Part shown: piece after piece, positions 1-9,000 of the stretch
Layout of the letters: each line of letters opens with the position of its first letter
Numbering within the stretch: position 1 is the stretch's first letter
Origin: Mesostigma viride
Taxonomy: Eukaryota; Streptophyta; Mesostigmatophyceae; Mesostigmatales; Mesostigmataceae
NCBI GenBank assembly: GCA_009746045.1
Contig: RPFO01000041.1
Location: forward strand, 2,584,613 to 2,648,612
Length of the DNA: 64,000 nucleotides
Direction of reading: 5' to 3'
Translations under genes and position numbers: made by a program
Notes under the pieces: generated by a model
Told to the model about the DNA's origin: nothing
The model's input: only the letters and a program-made list of their open reading frames with translations
Database searches by the model: none

Positions 1-357
1 ATCCCCGCCGAGGTGGAGGCTCGGGACAACAGCAGAGAGCCCGCGCATCGTTTTCAACCACCTCGCGGCGACGTTCAGCGGTCATGGGATCGAGGAAGAT
101 ATATTAGCAGAGGGGTAGGACAGGAATTCACTTTAGACAGTAACTTTAACAGGAACCCGGGGTACGTCACTGACAGGACTCGAGGACTGCGGGCGATGAA
201 CGAACAAACTCGGCGCGACATGCTCAACGCCATGCACGGCCTGGCCGCAGACCGCAGGAGTGTCCGTCGCGCGGCCGGTCTGGAATGGCCCCGAATCGAC
301 GAGCACATAGCATCCGACTTGTATCAAAACGACATCGTGAACACCCCACCAATGTGA
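1..357 (+). CDS. C-terminal part of an unrecognised Arg-rich protein (virus-like cluster)
   Basis: The frame is open at the left edge of the window and ends in TGA at 355-357, so only the C-terminal 118 or so codons are seen. The first in-frame start-like codon is GTG at 13 and there is no ATG near it, so the true start lies outside. The protein is rich in Arg, Asp and Asn, has no hydrophobic segment, and ends in a short tail (NTPPM). I recognise no family. It lies 153 bp upstream of the next plus-strand ORF, and the tight spacing and lack of introns fit the virus-like cluster that follows. Function unknown. Confidence 0.5.
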   Translation: MPAEVEARDNSREPAHRFQPPRGDVQRSWDRGRYISRGVGQEFTLDSNFNRNPGYVTDRTRGLRAMNEQTRRDMLNAMHGLAADRRSVRRAAGLEWPRIDEHIASDLYQNDIVNTPPM

Positions 358-510
358 ATTTCCACTGTTGAGGAGCTCTGCAATTTACATGCTATTGAGC
401 TCACACTTGATAAGGAGATCGAGTTGCAAACTCCCAATTTTGCCTGAAATGGCGCGTTCGTTTTCAGTTTTTTAATTTCCTGTATTAATACACGAGAGCA
501 CTCACTCACA

Positions 511-1430
511 ATGTCTCAAATAATTGTCCAATATTTACAGCCCGTCCGCTCACTGCCAGATGGTGAACAGGACCCTTTTGCCAACAAGATTCGCGTGACC
601 CCCGATGGTAGAATCTCGGTGCTTGATGTCATCTCGGTTGTATGCTTCATGGCTGAAGACGGTACTTTCATCCAAAAAGCTAGTGCTCAGGCATCCCACT
701 ATCTGTCAAGGATTGAAAAGGACCACTCGGAAGTGACGACAATCTGTCTCTGGAAATTCCCCGGAGCCAGGCAGCGAGACACGCCCGTCACCGACCGACA
801 AGGTGTCATCAAGATCATCCAGCTCTTGCCCGGTAAGAAGGCCGCCACCTTCCGCCACTCCATGGCGGTGCTGCTGGAGAAGTACCTGGACGCGGACCCG
901 GGGCTCATCCAGGACCTGCACGAGAGGTATCGCGAGAAGACCGGCGAGGAGTTCACGCCTCTGCCCCGCCAGCAAGTCACAGAGGCCCCTCGCATCAAGG
1001 CCTGCGAGAAGACGAAACTGGACATGCGCGCCATCAAGGACAGCAGCTCCCAGCCCGTCCCGGCTCGATTGTACGCCATCGTTAACAATAACGCCAACAA
1101 CTGGCGACGGGGTACGAGTACACCGCCGACTACAGGAGGGACCAGGGGCTCACGAAGAAGAGCCAGGCAACCCGCGACACGTTTACGGACGGGATGTGTT
1201 CCTTGACCGAATTCTTCCACCAGCGACACCTGTCCATGGTGTCGAAGGGGGGCGACCCGGAGAAGGCGGCCATGGACATCGTAGAGGCCCTGACGCCGGG
1301 TCTCGAGAAGCTGGGTCACTACGAGGAGGCGCGCGAGTACCGCGGACCGGAGTTCGCCGCCAAGAACAAGCGCCTTATGCTGTCGAACCAGGCATGGAAC
1401 AGGGATGCCAGAATTAAGTTGGCCGCTTGA
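511..1430 (+). pseudogene. Virus-like protein with TD-RQGV-LLPG module, broken by one frameshift
   Basis: The ATG at 511 opens a frame of 231 codons. Its residues 84-120 or so carry TDRQGV, then LLPGKKAA and FR. I associate this pattern with a short module in proteins of algal large DNA viruses, polinton-like viruses and their hosts; I know no established function for it. The homologous-looking frame switches near 1110, at a run of four G (cgacggggtacg). The +1 frame then runs without a stop to 1430, adding a helical C-terminal half that includes HQRHLSMV and ends KLAA. Without the indel the product would be about 306 residues. The break may be genuine decay of an endogenous virus or a homopolymer sequencing error. 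The sequence before the ATG is AT-rich. Confidence 0.6.
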
Positions 1431-1498
1431 AGTTGTCCAACCTGGACAACTTTGCAGAGTACCCGGGCCATCCAATTCTTTTGTCCTCCTACATGTAA

Positions 1499-2683
1499 AT
1501 GAGCATCGAAGCACGACACGCGCTCCTGTTGCTGGTGACCGACAAGATAAACGAGTCACTGTCGCCCTTTGGGGATAGCTCCAATCTTCCCCAGCTTCTA
1601 CTCTTGTGGAAATGGTTGAGACGGTCGATGGGCCTGGGCGTGTCCAGGGGGGGCGAGGGGGAGAGAGAAGAGGGCGAAGACCCGATGGTCGCCGCCTCCT
1701 CGACGCCCTCTCTCGCATCTTCGGACGCCGCGGATGACATCGATGATCTCGACGCGATGAGAGTCGTACACCCCGCTCTGGCCGGTTTGGGCTTCGCCGG
1801 GGCGGTCGCCGGGTTAGTCGCCGGATCGACCGCCGCATTAGGTAGAGGCGGTGGTGGCTCCGAAGAGGGACAGGGCGGTGGAGGCGGTCAACAACACGGG
1901 CCCGTGACCGGTAACGAAGGGTCCGGAAACCCAACATCGGGCTCGGGAGAACAACAACAACAAGGGTCCGTTACCGATGGCGGAGGGTCCGGCAACTCCG
2001 ACTCGGGAGGACAGCAACAGCAGGGGTCCGTGAACAATGGCGGGGGGTCCGGCAACTCTACATCCGGATGGGAGGATGATGTGACGGTGACGGAAGGGGA
2101 ACACGACGACGATGCAGAGGATGCGCGCGAGGCGGAAGAATGGTTGCGACAGGAATGGGCTCGCTCACGGAACACAACATCCAGCCAGGCGACTGGTCCC
2201 AAGAAGGCCACGCTTTCCGGTGGCGCCCACGGAGGCGCAAACGCTACAGCAACAGGAGGACAGCAACAGCAGGGGTCCGTGAACAATGGCGGGGGGTCTG
2301 GCAACTCCGACTCGGGAGGACAGCAACAACAAGGGTCTGTGAACGATGTCGGGGGGTCCAGCAACTCGACCTCAGGACAACAACCCCAGACCGATTGGTG
2401 GACTTCCCCTGCTTCCCGCACCGCGAAGAACCCGTTTGACTTGTTAAGAAAAATGTGGAAAGCACTGTATGGCGGCCCGACCACCTCCGCACAAGGTGTT
2501 GGGGGGGGGTACCCGTTTGCCACCAAGAAGACGGCTTGGGATCCGTACTTAGCACACGAGCAGCAGATGGGGGGTCATCAACCGTCTATCGGAGGCACGG
2601 GATTCGGTCCACAACAGGGCTTTTACTACCCCACTACAAACGGCCAATTTTTCCTAGCGGGCAATCGGACCATGATTGGGTAA
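1499..2683 (+). CDS. Gly/Gln/Ser repeat protein with a glycine-rich hydrophobic segment (virus-like)
   Basis: 394 codons from ATG 1499 to the stop at 2681-2683. Order: an N-terminal helical part with LLLLV and LLLLWKWL (residues 8-42); an acidic linker; a small-residue hydrophobic stretch near 86-112 (LAGLGFAGAVAGLVAG), which could be one membrane helix; then four or five imperfect repeats of GGQQQQGSVNNGGGSGNS at about 125-185 and 250-295, separated by an acidic segment; and a Tyr/Gly/Gln-rich tail. This resembles a structural or membrane-associated virion protein more than an enzyme, but I recognise no family. The stop lies about 50 bp from the stop of a minus-strand gene (tail to tail), typical of compact viral gene packing. 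Confidence 0.65.
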   Translation: MSIEARHALLLLVTDKINESLSPFGDSSNLPQLLLLWKWLRRSMGLGVSRGGEGEREEGEDPMVAASSTPSLASSDAADDIDDLDAMRVVHPALAGLGFAGAVAGLVAGSTAALGRGGGGSEEGQGGGGGQQHGPVTGNEGSGNPTSGSGEQQQQGSVTDGGGSGNSDSGGQQQQGSVNNGGGSGNSTSGWEDDVTVTEGEHDDDAEDAREAEEWLRQEWARSRNTTSSQATGPKKATLSGGAHGGANATATGGQQQQGSVNNGGGSGNSDSGGQQQQGSVNDVGGSSNSTSGQQPQTDWWTSPASRTAKNPFDLLRKMWKALYGGPTTSAQGVGGGYPFATKKTAWDPYLAHEQQMGGHQPSIGGTGFGPQQGFYYPTTNGQFFLAGNRTMIG

Positions 2684-2746
2684 AGATGCTTTATTCATTT
2701 CAAATAATAATAGACGTTTATTTATCACGCGCAACTCAGTGGCGCA

Positions 2747-3124
2747 AGTTAGTCTAAGTCTCCCGCCTGTAGCCTAAGTGGACACGTGCCAGCACCGCCG
2801 GCGCCCAATTGGGTACTGGGACGGCGCTGGACTAGAACAGTCGTGGCATGGACACGTGGCTGTACTCAGTATGTGATGAGCCGGTACCTCAGTACCGGGA
2901 CTGTAGTTGTCATGTTAGGACTGACTAGATCAGGTTGTAACTGATAGGTTAGTCCGTCCAGGATCAGTAAGTTAGTTTAACTTACGCAAAGTCTGGCCAG
3001 CCATCGTTGACGGCTGGCCAGCAGTATATGTGCCACATTATCCTAATGCCAAGGTGTCTCGTCGTTCACACACACACGCCATTTGGCAGTGCCCAAGCAT
3101 TCCAAGCTTTGTGTGCCCATAACT
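2747..3124 (+). repeat. Copia-1 5' LTR
   Basis: 378 bp, with termini AGTTA and TAACT forming a short inverted repeat. It holds a 10-bp perfect stem (ctggccagcc / ggctggccag, 2993-3021) immediately before TATATG (3025-3030), a likely TATA-type promoter, and a CA microsatellite near 3067-3077. It matches 9891-10268 base for base as far as I can read. Confidence 0.95.
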
Positions 3125-3229
3125 TGCATTAAAAAACTCCAAAAACATACACACGAAAGAACGACGAGCGTTCCCAGCGTTCATTTCGCAAAAAAACCCA
3201 TTCCATTTTTTTACCCATCTGTTGAACCA

Positions 3230-5371
3230 ATGGCTCCCAAGAACAACAAGGGAAAGGCACTGATGGGAGCGACTTCCTCGGAGGAGGAGTCGCCGTCGGT
3301 GACGAAGTACCAGTCGTCTTCGTCGTCCCCGATGTCCGATGACTCGGGGACGTCGGATTCGATTTTGGCGAGCATGCGCAAGGATTACGAGAACAGGGAT
3401 GCTCATGACCCCATGCATCCTGAGGATGTGGCCATGGAGGCAGCGGACCCAACGTACCGTGACGTTGTGGAGAATGTCGTGGTGCGCGTTCCCCTGATGC
3501 GTAGGGCGCGGGGGTCGACCCCAGTGGTGCGTCCGAGGGGACCACCATATGCACCACGTGGTGAGGGGGCGGGGCCTTCCGAGTCGGAGGAGCAGGCGAG
3601 TGGGGAGTCCGGCAGCGTGTCGGAAACCAGCTCGCTGGGTTTGTTCGGCCTGCAGCCATCGTCGGCTGACGAGGCGCGCAGTGCGCAGGTGGCAGCGGAT
3701 GCTGCAATGGCGCAGAGCCTGCAGGATCAGGAGTCCGCGGAAGAGCGGAGGTTGGCTGTGCGCGCACGTGAGCGCGCCCAACAAATGGAGGACGCTGCTC
3801 AGGTCCGCGCGGCATTGATGAGGAGGTCAGCGTCGCCGAGGCCAGAGTCGCCGACCCATGACGTGGTGAGGAGGGCGGACCTGGCGTGTTTCCAGCGCCT
3901 TCGACGGTCTGCAACGATCCCGAGGGAGATTGATGGGGTGCTGCAGGAGTCGGAGTATTCTTTGACGGGTCCGTCGGCGTCCGAAGCGGACGACCTGGTG
4001 GAGATGACGCCGGCTATGCAGGCGCGAGAGAAGGAGGCGCAGAGGAGGCTAGCGGTCTTCAAGGCGGAGCGGGAGAAGAAGCAGCGGAGGCGGAACGTGA
4101 TCGCGCAGAGGAAGCTGCGTGAGCAGCAGGAGCGTGACAGGGCGGAGGCGCTCGCGGCCAGGATTCGGGTGAAGATGTCTCACACCAAGGTGCGGTGTGA
4201 GCGTCTCACCCGCGACCTGAAGAGCTGGAAGTACCGGAAGGTCGCGGAGATAGCACCATTGCAGGGGCCGGCTCGCCGGGAGGCCGAGGAGCGGTATCGC
4301 CGGAAGCTGGCCGCCTGGGAGGCAAGCGTAGGTCGCCTGGAGAGGCGTATGCTGAAGCAGCGACGCCGTATGTCGAAGAACATCAAGAAGGCTGCTGTGA
4401 GGGGATGCATGGGGGAGGCGGTAAGAGCTGAATTTGGTTTGATGCCGGATGAGCGCATTTCCACCGAGCAACTGTACCATTTCTTGTCGCAGCCAACGCA
4501 TACCATTTCAAACCGAGACGGCACAGCGGCAAGGACCAGGGTGACGCACCGGGGCGAACCCGGTCCAGCGACCTTGTCGCACCGGGAGGACATCCGGAGG
4601 CAACTCCAACTGGCCCAGCAGATGCTGGACGAGGGGCGGGAGCTCACCCCGGGCGAGCATGGCCGCCTAGCAGACACGGTGGCGAGGCTGGTGGCCTCGC
4701 TGAAGCCAGCAAAAGAAGGGCACCGGAGGAGGCGTGCCAGCCACAGCAAAAACGCAGGAGGGACGAGAGGGACGAGGGGGAGGATGACGGGGAGAGGGGG
4801 GGCAACCAGGGCGGGGTGGACACGGCACCCAGGAGTCTGCACCAACACGGCACGAGGGCGGGGAGCGGCAGCAGCAGCAGCAGCAACACAACAGCAGCAG
4901 CAGCAGCAGCCACAACCAGCAGGAACGACCACAACCTCCAACATGGCCTTGAATAGGCCCAGGTTTGATCCAAAAAAGAAAGAGGACAAGCTAGTGTTTC
5001 CGGGTTTGCCAGAGGGCCATACCCAGGACGAAGCTAGGGAGTGGTTGTTTAAGTTGTCACATGCATACGCTAGTGATAATGTCCGTGATTGGTTTGCCTC
5101 TCTACGTGCGTCCACACCCATCCATCAATCTGCCAAGCCTATCCAGCAGTTGGTACAATTGTACCAAAAGCGTGCCAGCAGCGGGGTAGACGTGGCAGAA
5201 AATGTGTTGTGGGCGCAGTTCATGGTTGATCTTAGGGCACTTGTTACCACGGGGGAGCACTTAGAAGTGCTTAAGGGCTTCCAGTGGATAGAGGCCTATA
5301 AGGTCAATAAGCGTGACTATGTGAGTGACAACAAAAAATATGTCATGTACATAGAGGGGATGAGGAGCTGA
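3230..5371 (+). CDS. gag: Copia-1 Gag (N-terminal and capsid part)
   Basis: The open frame extends back into the LTR, but the first ATG downstream of the LTR is at 3230 (protein start MAPKNNKGK), giving 713 residues. The N-terminal third is acidic and Ser-rich. A long charged helical region with many Arg/Glu (about residues 180-400) looks like coiled coil. A poly-Ala/poly-Gln tract sits near 545-565. From about residue 572 a globular part begins (FVFPGLPEGHTQDE-like) with Trp and hydrophobic spacing expected of a retrotransposon capsid. The frame stops at 5369-5371, but capsid-like sequence continues in another frame directly downstream (EELKKLNAKY), so the stop is probably caused by an indel. 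Gag forms the virus-like particle. Confidence 0.8.
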   Translation: MAPKNNKGKALMGATSSEEESPSVTKYQSSSSSPMSDDSGTSDSILASMRKDYENRDAHDPMHPEDVAMEAADPTYRDVVENVVVRVPLMRRARGSTPVVRPRGPPYAPRGEGAGPSESEEQASGESGSVSETSSLGLFGLQPSSADEARSAQVAADAAMAQSLQDQESAEERRLAVRARERAQQMEDAAQVRAALMRRSASPRPESPTHDVVRRADLACFQRLRRSATIPREIDGVLQESEYSLTGPSASEADDLVEMTPAMQAREKEAQRRLAVFKAEREKKQRRRNVIAQRKLREQQERDRAEALAARIRVKMSHTKVRCERLTRDLKSWKYRKVAEIAPLQGPARREAEERYRRKLAAWEASVGRLERRMLKQRRRMSKNIKKAAVRGCMGEAVRAEFGLMPDERISTEQLYHFLSQPTHTISNRDGTAARTRVTHRGEPGPATLSHREDIRRQLQLAQQMLDEGRELTPGEHGRLADTVARLVASLKPAKEGHRRRRASHSKNAGGTRGTRGRMTGRGGATRAGWTRHPGVCTNTARGRGAAAAAAATQQQQQQQPQPAGTTTTSNMALNRPRFDPKKKEDKLVFPGLPEGHTQDEAREWLFKLSHAYASDNVRDWFASLRASTPIHQSAKPIQQLVQLYQKRASSGVDVAENVLWAQFMVDLRALVTTGEHLEVLKGFQWIEAYKVNKRDYVSDNKKYVMYIEGMRS

Positions 5372-6005
5372 AGAAGCTCAATGCCAAGTACCTAGTACAC
5401 CTATGGCTACAAAAGGCAGAACTGGACCCACCACCCTGTCAGTAATCCTGGCAGGTCTGAAGGATAAGTGGGAGGATTTCAGGAAGGCAATGGCCTATGT
5501 GCAGCAATGCCTAGAGCCGTTTGCTGCTGCAGCCAAGGAGGAAAGGTGAAGCAGGTAAAGGGGGAGGAAGCCTCAGGTACGGGGCTCTCCAAGAAGCAGA
5601 TGCAGTCGCTGGTAGCCCAGGTAAAGGCGGTAATGGGGGGGATAAAAACAAAAACAACAAAAGTGGGGGAGGTGGAAACAAGGGGGGGGAAAGAACAATA
5701 ACAATAAAAACAGAAAACAAAGTGGGGGAGCTAGCAAGCCAGGGGGTGCTAAGCCAGCAGGGGGGGACAAGAGGTTGCCTCATGACCCCACCAAGCATTG
5801 CACTAGGTGCCTTTGTAAGGGGCACCTAAAAGATGACTGCTGGAAAGGCAAACCCGACTATGGTTCTGACGTTGATGTTTGTCCTGGATGCTGGAAAACA
5901 CGTCACCCCATTGCAGCAGGAGCGCGCTGCACGGCACCCAGGCACAACAAGACCACGCCAGGGCGCTACAACCGCGCGGGGGCGGCAGACCAGGGACACC
6001 TGTAA
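5372..6005 (+). pseudogene. gag: Copia-1 Gag C-terminus with zinc knuckles, frame-broken
   Basis: Pieces of one protein lie in alternating frames: a capsid end (LVHLWLQKAEL; LKDKWEDFRKAM), a Gly/Lys/Asn-rich basic linker, and from 5775 a cysteine-rich stretch reading HCTRCLCKGHLKDDC followed by CPGCW and HP. The Cys/His arrangement matches the tandem knuckles of Copia-2 (CERCFGRRHVRDDC). At least three frame changes are needed, several beside runs of G (5636-5641, 5683-5690). Either the copy is degenerate or the runs are miscalled. Zinc knuckles bind the genomic RNA during packaging. Confidence 0.7.
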
Positions 6006-9000
6006 GCTACCCTCACCATTTTTCACAAATGGTTTCCTGTTACCTTCTGTCTGCCAAGTGTTGCCTGAGTGTGATGATGTGGATTGGGAAGTGGCATATG
6101 ACATGACACTGTCACACATGATGCGTGACCCCACCATAGCTTCCCTTAGTGCAGCAGCAGAAAAGGTAATCACGTATGGTGCTCTAGCAGAGCAACTGCA
6201 CAAGGTTATGGGCCATGAGGCTGTGGCTGAAAGGCTAGCCAATAAAATACAAGGCCATGATCTGGAACAGATGTGCAGGCACGTACGTAAGCACTGTGAG
6301 CAATGTCAGCTATATGCTCCTAAGCCCAGAAAATGGCATGTGGCCACACCACCACTGGCTAGAGGCAAACTGGTTGGGGATGTTATACACGTGGTGAAGG
6401 ACACGGTATACTACCTAGTCATAAAGGATGCCTGGTCAAGGTTTGTGGTAGTGGAGCCCCTGCCTGGGATGGATAAAGAGCAGCTGCACAGAGCTTTACA
6501 GATAGCCTTGGCACGTTTTCACCCCATTGAAAAAGTAATGCTGGATCAGCAGTTTCTCTGCATCCAGGACAGGAATGACCTGCCCAAGATAGAAGTGTCT
6601 GGGGCTCAAGATCATGAACGTCAGGGGTTGGTAGAACGTACCATGAGAGCCATCAGGGATGTGATAAGAAAAATGCCATCCAGGTTGGCTGACTCTGGTA
6701 GCTATGCTGACAGGGCATCTTGGGCAGCAGGGGTGACTACCCAGCTAAACGCCAAACCAATAATGTCCTCACCTTTTGGGGAAATCACCCCAACTGGCCT
6801 TCAGTCAGGCAGCTATGCTTCAGAGGTACACACTCACTACAACACACAAAGGCAGCACTTAGCCAAGTTGCTGGCAAAGAAAGACAAAAATAATGCCAGG
6901 CCTGTGTTTGAAGTGGGGGACCATGTGTTGTTTTTCAGAGAGGGTGACAGAGGAAGAGCACACTCTGCCAGATGGCACGGTCCAGCTGTAGTCACCAAAA
7001 TTCATGAAGAAGGGACTGCAGTCACTATACAACATGACAGAGAGCGTGTGGTCAGCAAGCATAGACTCAAGCTTTATTACCCACCACTGGCAGACGTGTC
7101 AGGGGTAGAATTCTTGGACATGGATTCAGAGCAGGAGTCTGGTGGATTGATCTCACCCAATGAATTGGCTAAGGACGTCATTGATGCAAGCACTAGTACC
7201 ACAGTAGAAGCTCCTGTGTTCCTCAGTAGTGCAGCCCCACTACAACCCAATAGTCCACCTGGGCAGGAGGACGGTGCACAGGGTGAGCAGCAGGTAGCAC
7301 CTCCCTCACACCTGGAGGAGTCACAAAATAGAGCAGATCCTGTCGTTCCCAGGAAGTCATTTGCTGAGATTCTTAAGGCCTTGCACAAGGCACACAACAC
7401 TAAAGCAGTTGTGGCAACAGGTACAGCACAGGTCAATGCTGTAGGGGATGCAGGTCAAGATCCTAGTATTTTGGCTGTAGACACCCAAGCACAGGTGAGT
7501 ATCATCAGTGCAGAAGCTGTATCTGGTCTGAAAATGAAGGCCTCACCATGGGCTAGAGTGTCAGATTTTTCAGGCAAAACCAAAATGCAGGTCAAAGGTC
7601 AGGTGAGCATTCAAATCTTGGGTATGCCCACTCCATTTCAGGTGGTTGAGGGTTACTCAGGGAATGCCCTGTTAGGGGAACCTTTTGTATCTTACCCTGG
7701 TGTTGTCATCTCAGCTGGGAGGTTGAGTGTGGCAGGGGTAGGACAGGTGCCTCTAGATCATTTTAAAATCCCTTTGAGCCAGATTAGCACTGGGTTGGAT
7801 GCTGCCATCAATGCAGTTAAGCCCAAGTACCTCCCAGGTCAGGAACCGTGTGTGGAGGACCTCATACACTCTCAAAAGCTACACCCTTCAGCGTTTGGGC
7901 TTGGTAGATGGGATGTTGCATCCATGTCTCCCCTGTCCTATGATGATATTGTACGGGACTGCCAGACGCAGATTGGGTTTCTTAAGTGGCTTGAGGCTTT
8001 TACCAAAGCCAGGGAGGAGTGGGTTGTTCCAGATGCACGTAGTCCCACACACACACCACCTGTGACTCCTCTTGATGCTATGCCAGCTGGAGCCAAGAAG
8101 CTAAGGTTAAAGTTTGTGTGCAAGCATAAACCTCAGGCTGATGGGGGACCACCCATTTTCCATGCTAGGCCATGTGTTACTGAGTTCAGGGGCTCTACAG
8201 AGCTGACAGAGGCTGAGCTTTATACTCCTGGTATTCAGCAAACGTCTCTCAAGGTGTTGCTTTCCTTGTTTTTGCATCAGCTTAATACAGGGAAGGATTA
8301 TGTGTGTAAAGCCACAGATATCAAAAGAGCCTTTCTAAAGGGGGACCCTGCCATAGCACAGCAGGTCTGGAGAGGTCAGGTATACGTGGTGAATACTCCT
8401 AAGGTGTGGCACAGGGATATTGTTCAACCCTTGTTGAGGCCAAACCTGGGGGTTGAAGGGTTGCAGTCAGCTCCAAAAATTTTTAGGCTGTCTGCACAGG
8501 AGGTATTCATGAAGCTAGGGGCCACCTATGATGACATTGACCCTTGCCTGTTTGTCATCCCACACCCTGATGGAATGATGATGTTTGTCTGGCATGGGGA
8601 TGATCAGTTAATCTCAGGTCCTAGAGCTGCAGTGGATGCTTTCATAGCTCAGGTGTCTGCCAGTTTTGAGATTGGCAAGCAGCTAGAGCTGGGCAAGGAG
8701 CCAGTCAAGTTCTGTGGCATGATGCTTGAGTTGCTGCAGCAGCAGGGCAGCTGGGTTTGTTCCATGCAGGCCTCTGCTGAATACATTAAGTCTTGTCTGG
8801 ATGTCCTGCCTGTTCACATCACCCCTGACATGTGCCCTACCATTAGAGGCAAGCTTGGTTGGCTATGTGCTACATGTGCACCCCACCTGGCTTTTGTGAG
8901 CAGGGTAGATGATGAGGTACTACAGGAGGTAGGAGCACGGGCAATCAAGCAGTTGTTGCATGATGGTCCACCTTTGATGCTTCACTCACTGGACCTGTTT

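Noticed and set aside
699-1937. Long minus-strand ORF of 412 codons
   Set aside because: Arg/Pro/Ser-biased, overlaps two plus-strand ORFs with better protein character; a GC-driven shadow.
3083-3229. Gag start inside the 5' LTR
   Set aside because: The frame is open into the LTR, but the mRNA should start near or after the LTR TATA region and the ATG at 3230 lies in the leader. The same LTR ATG recurs in the 3' LTR and reads into virus-like DNA.
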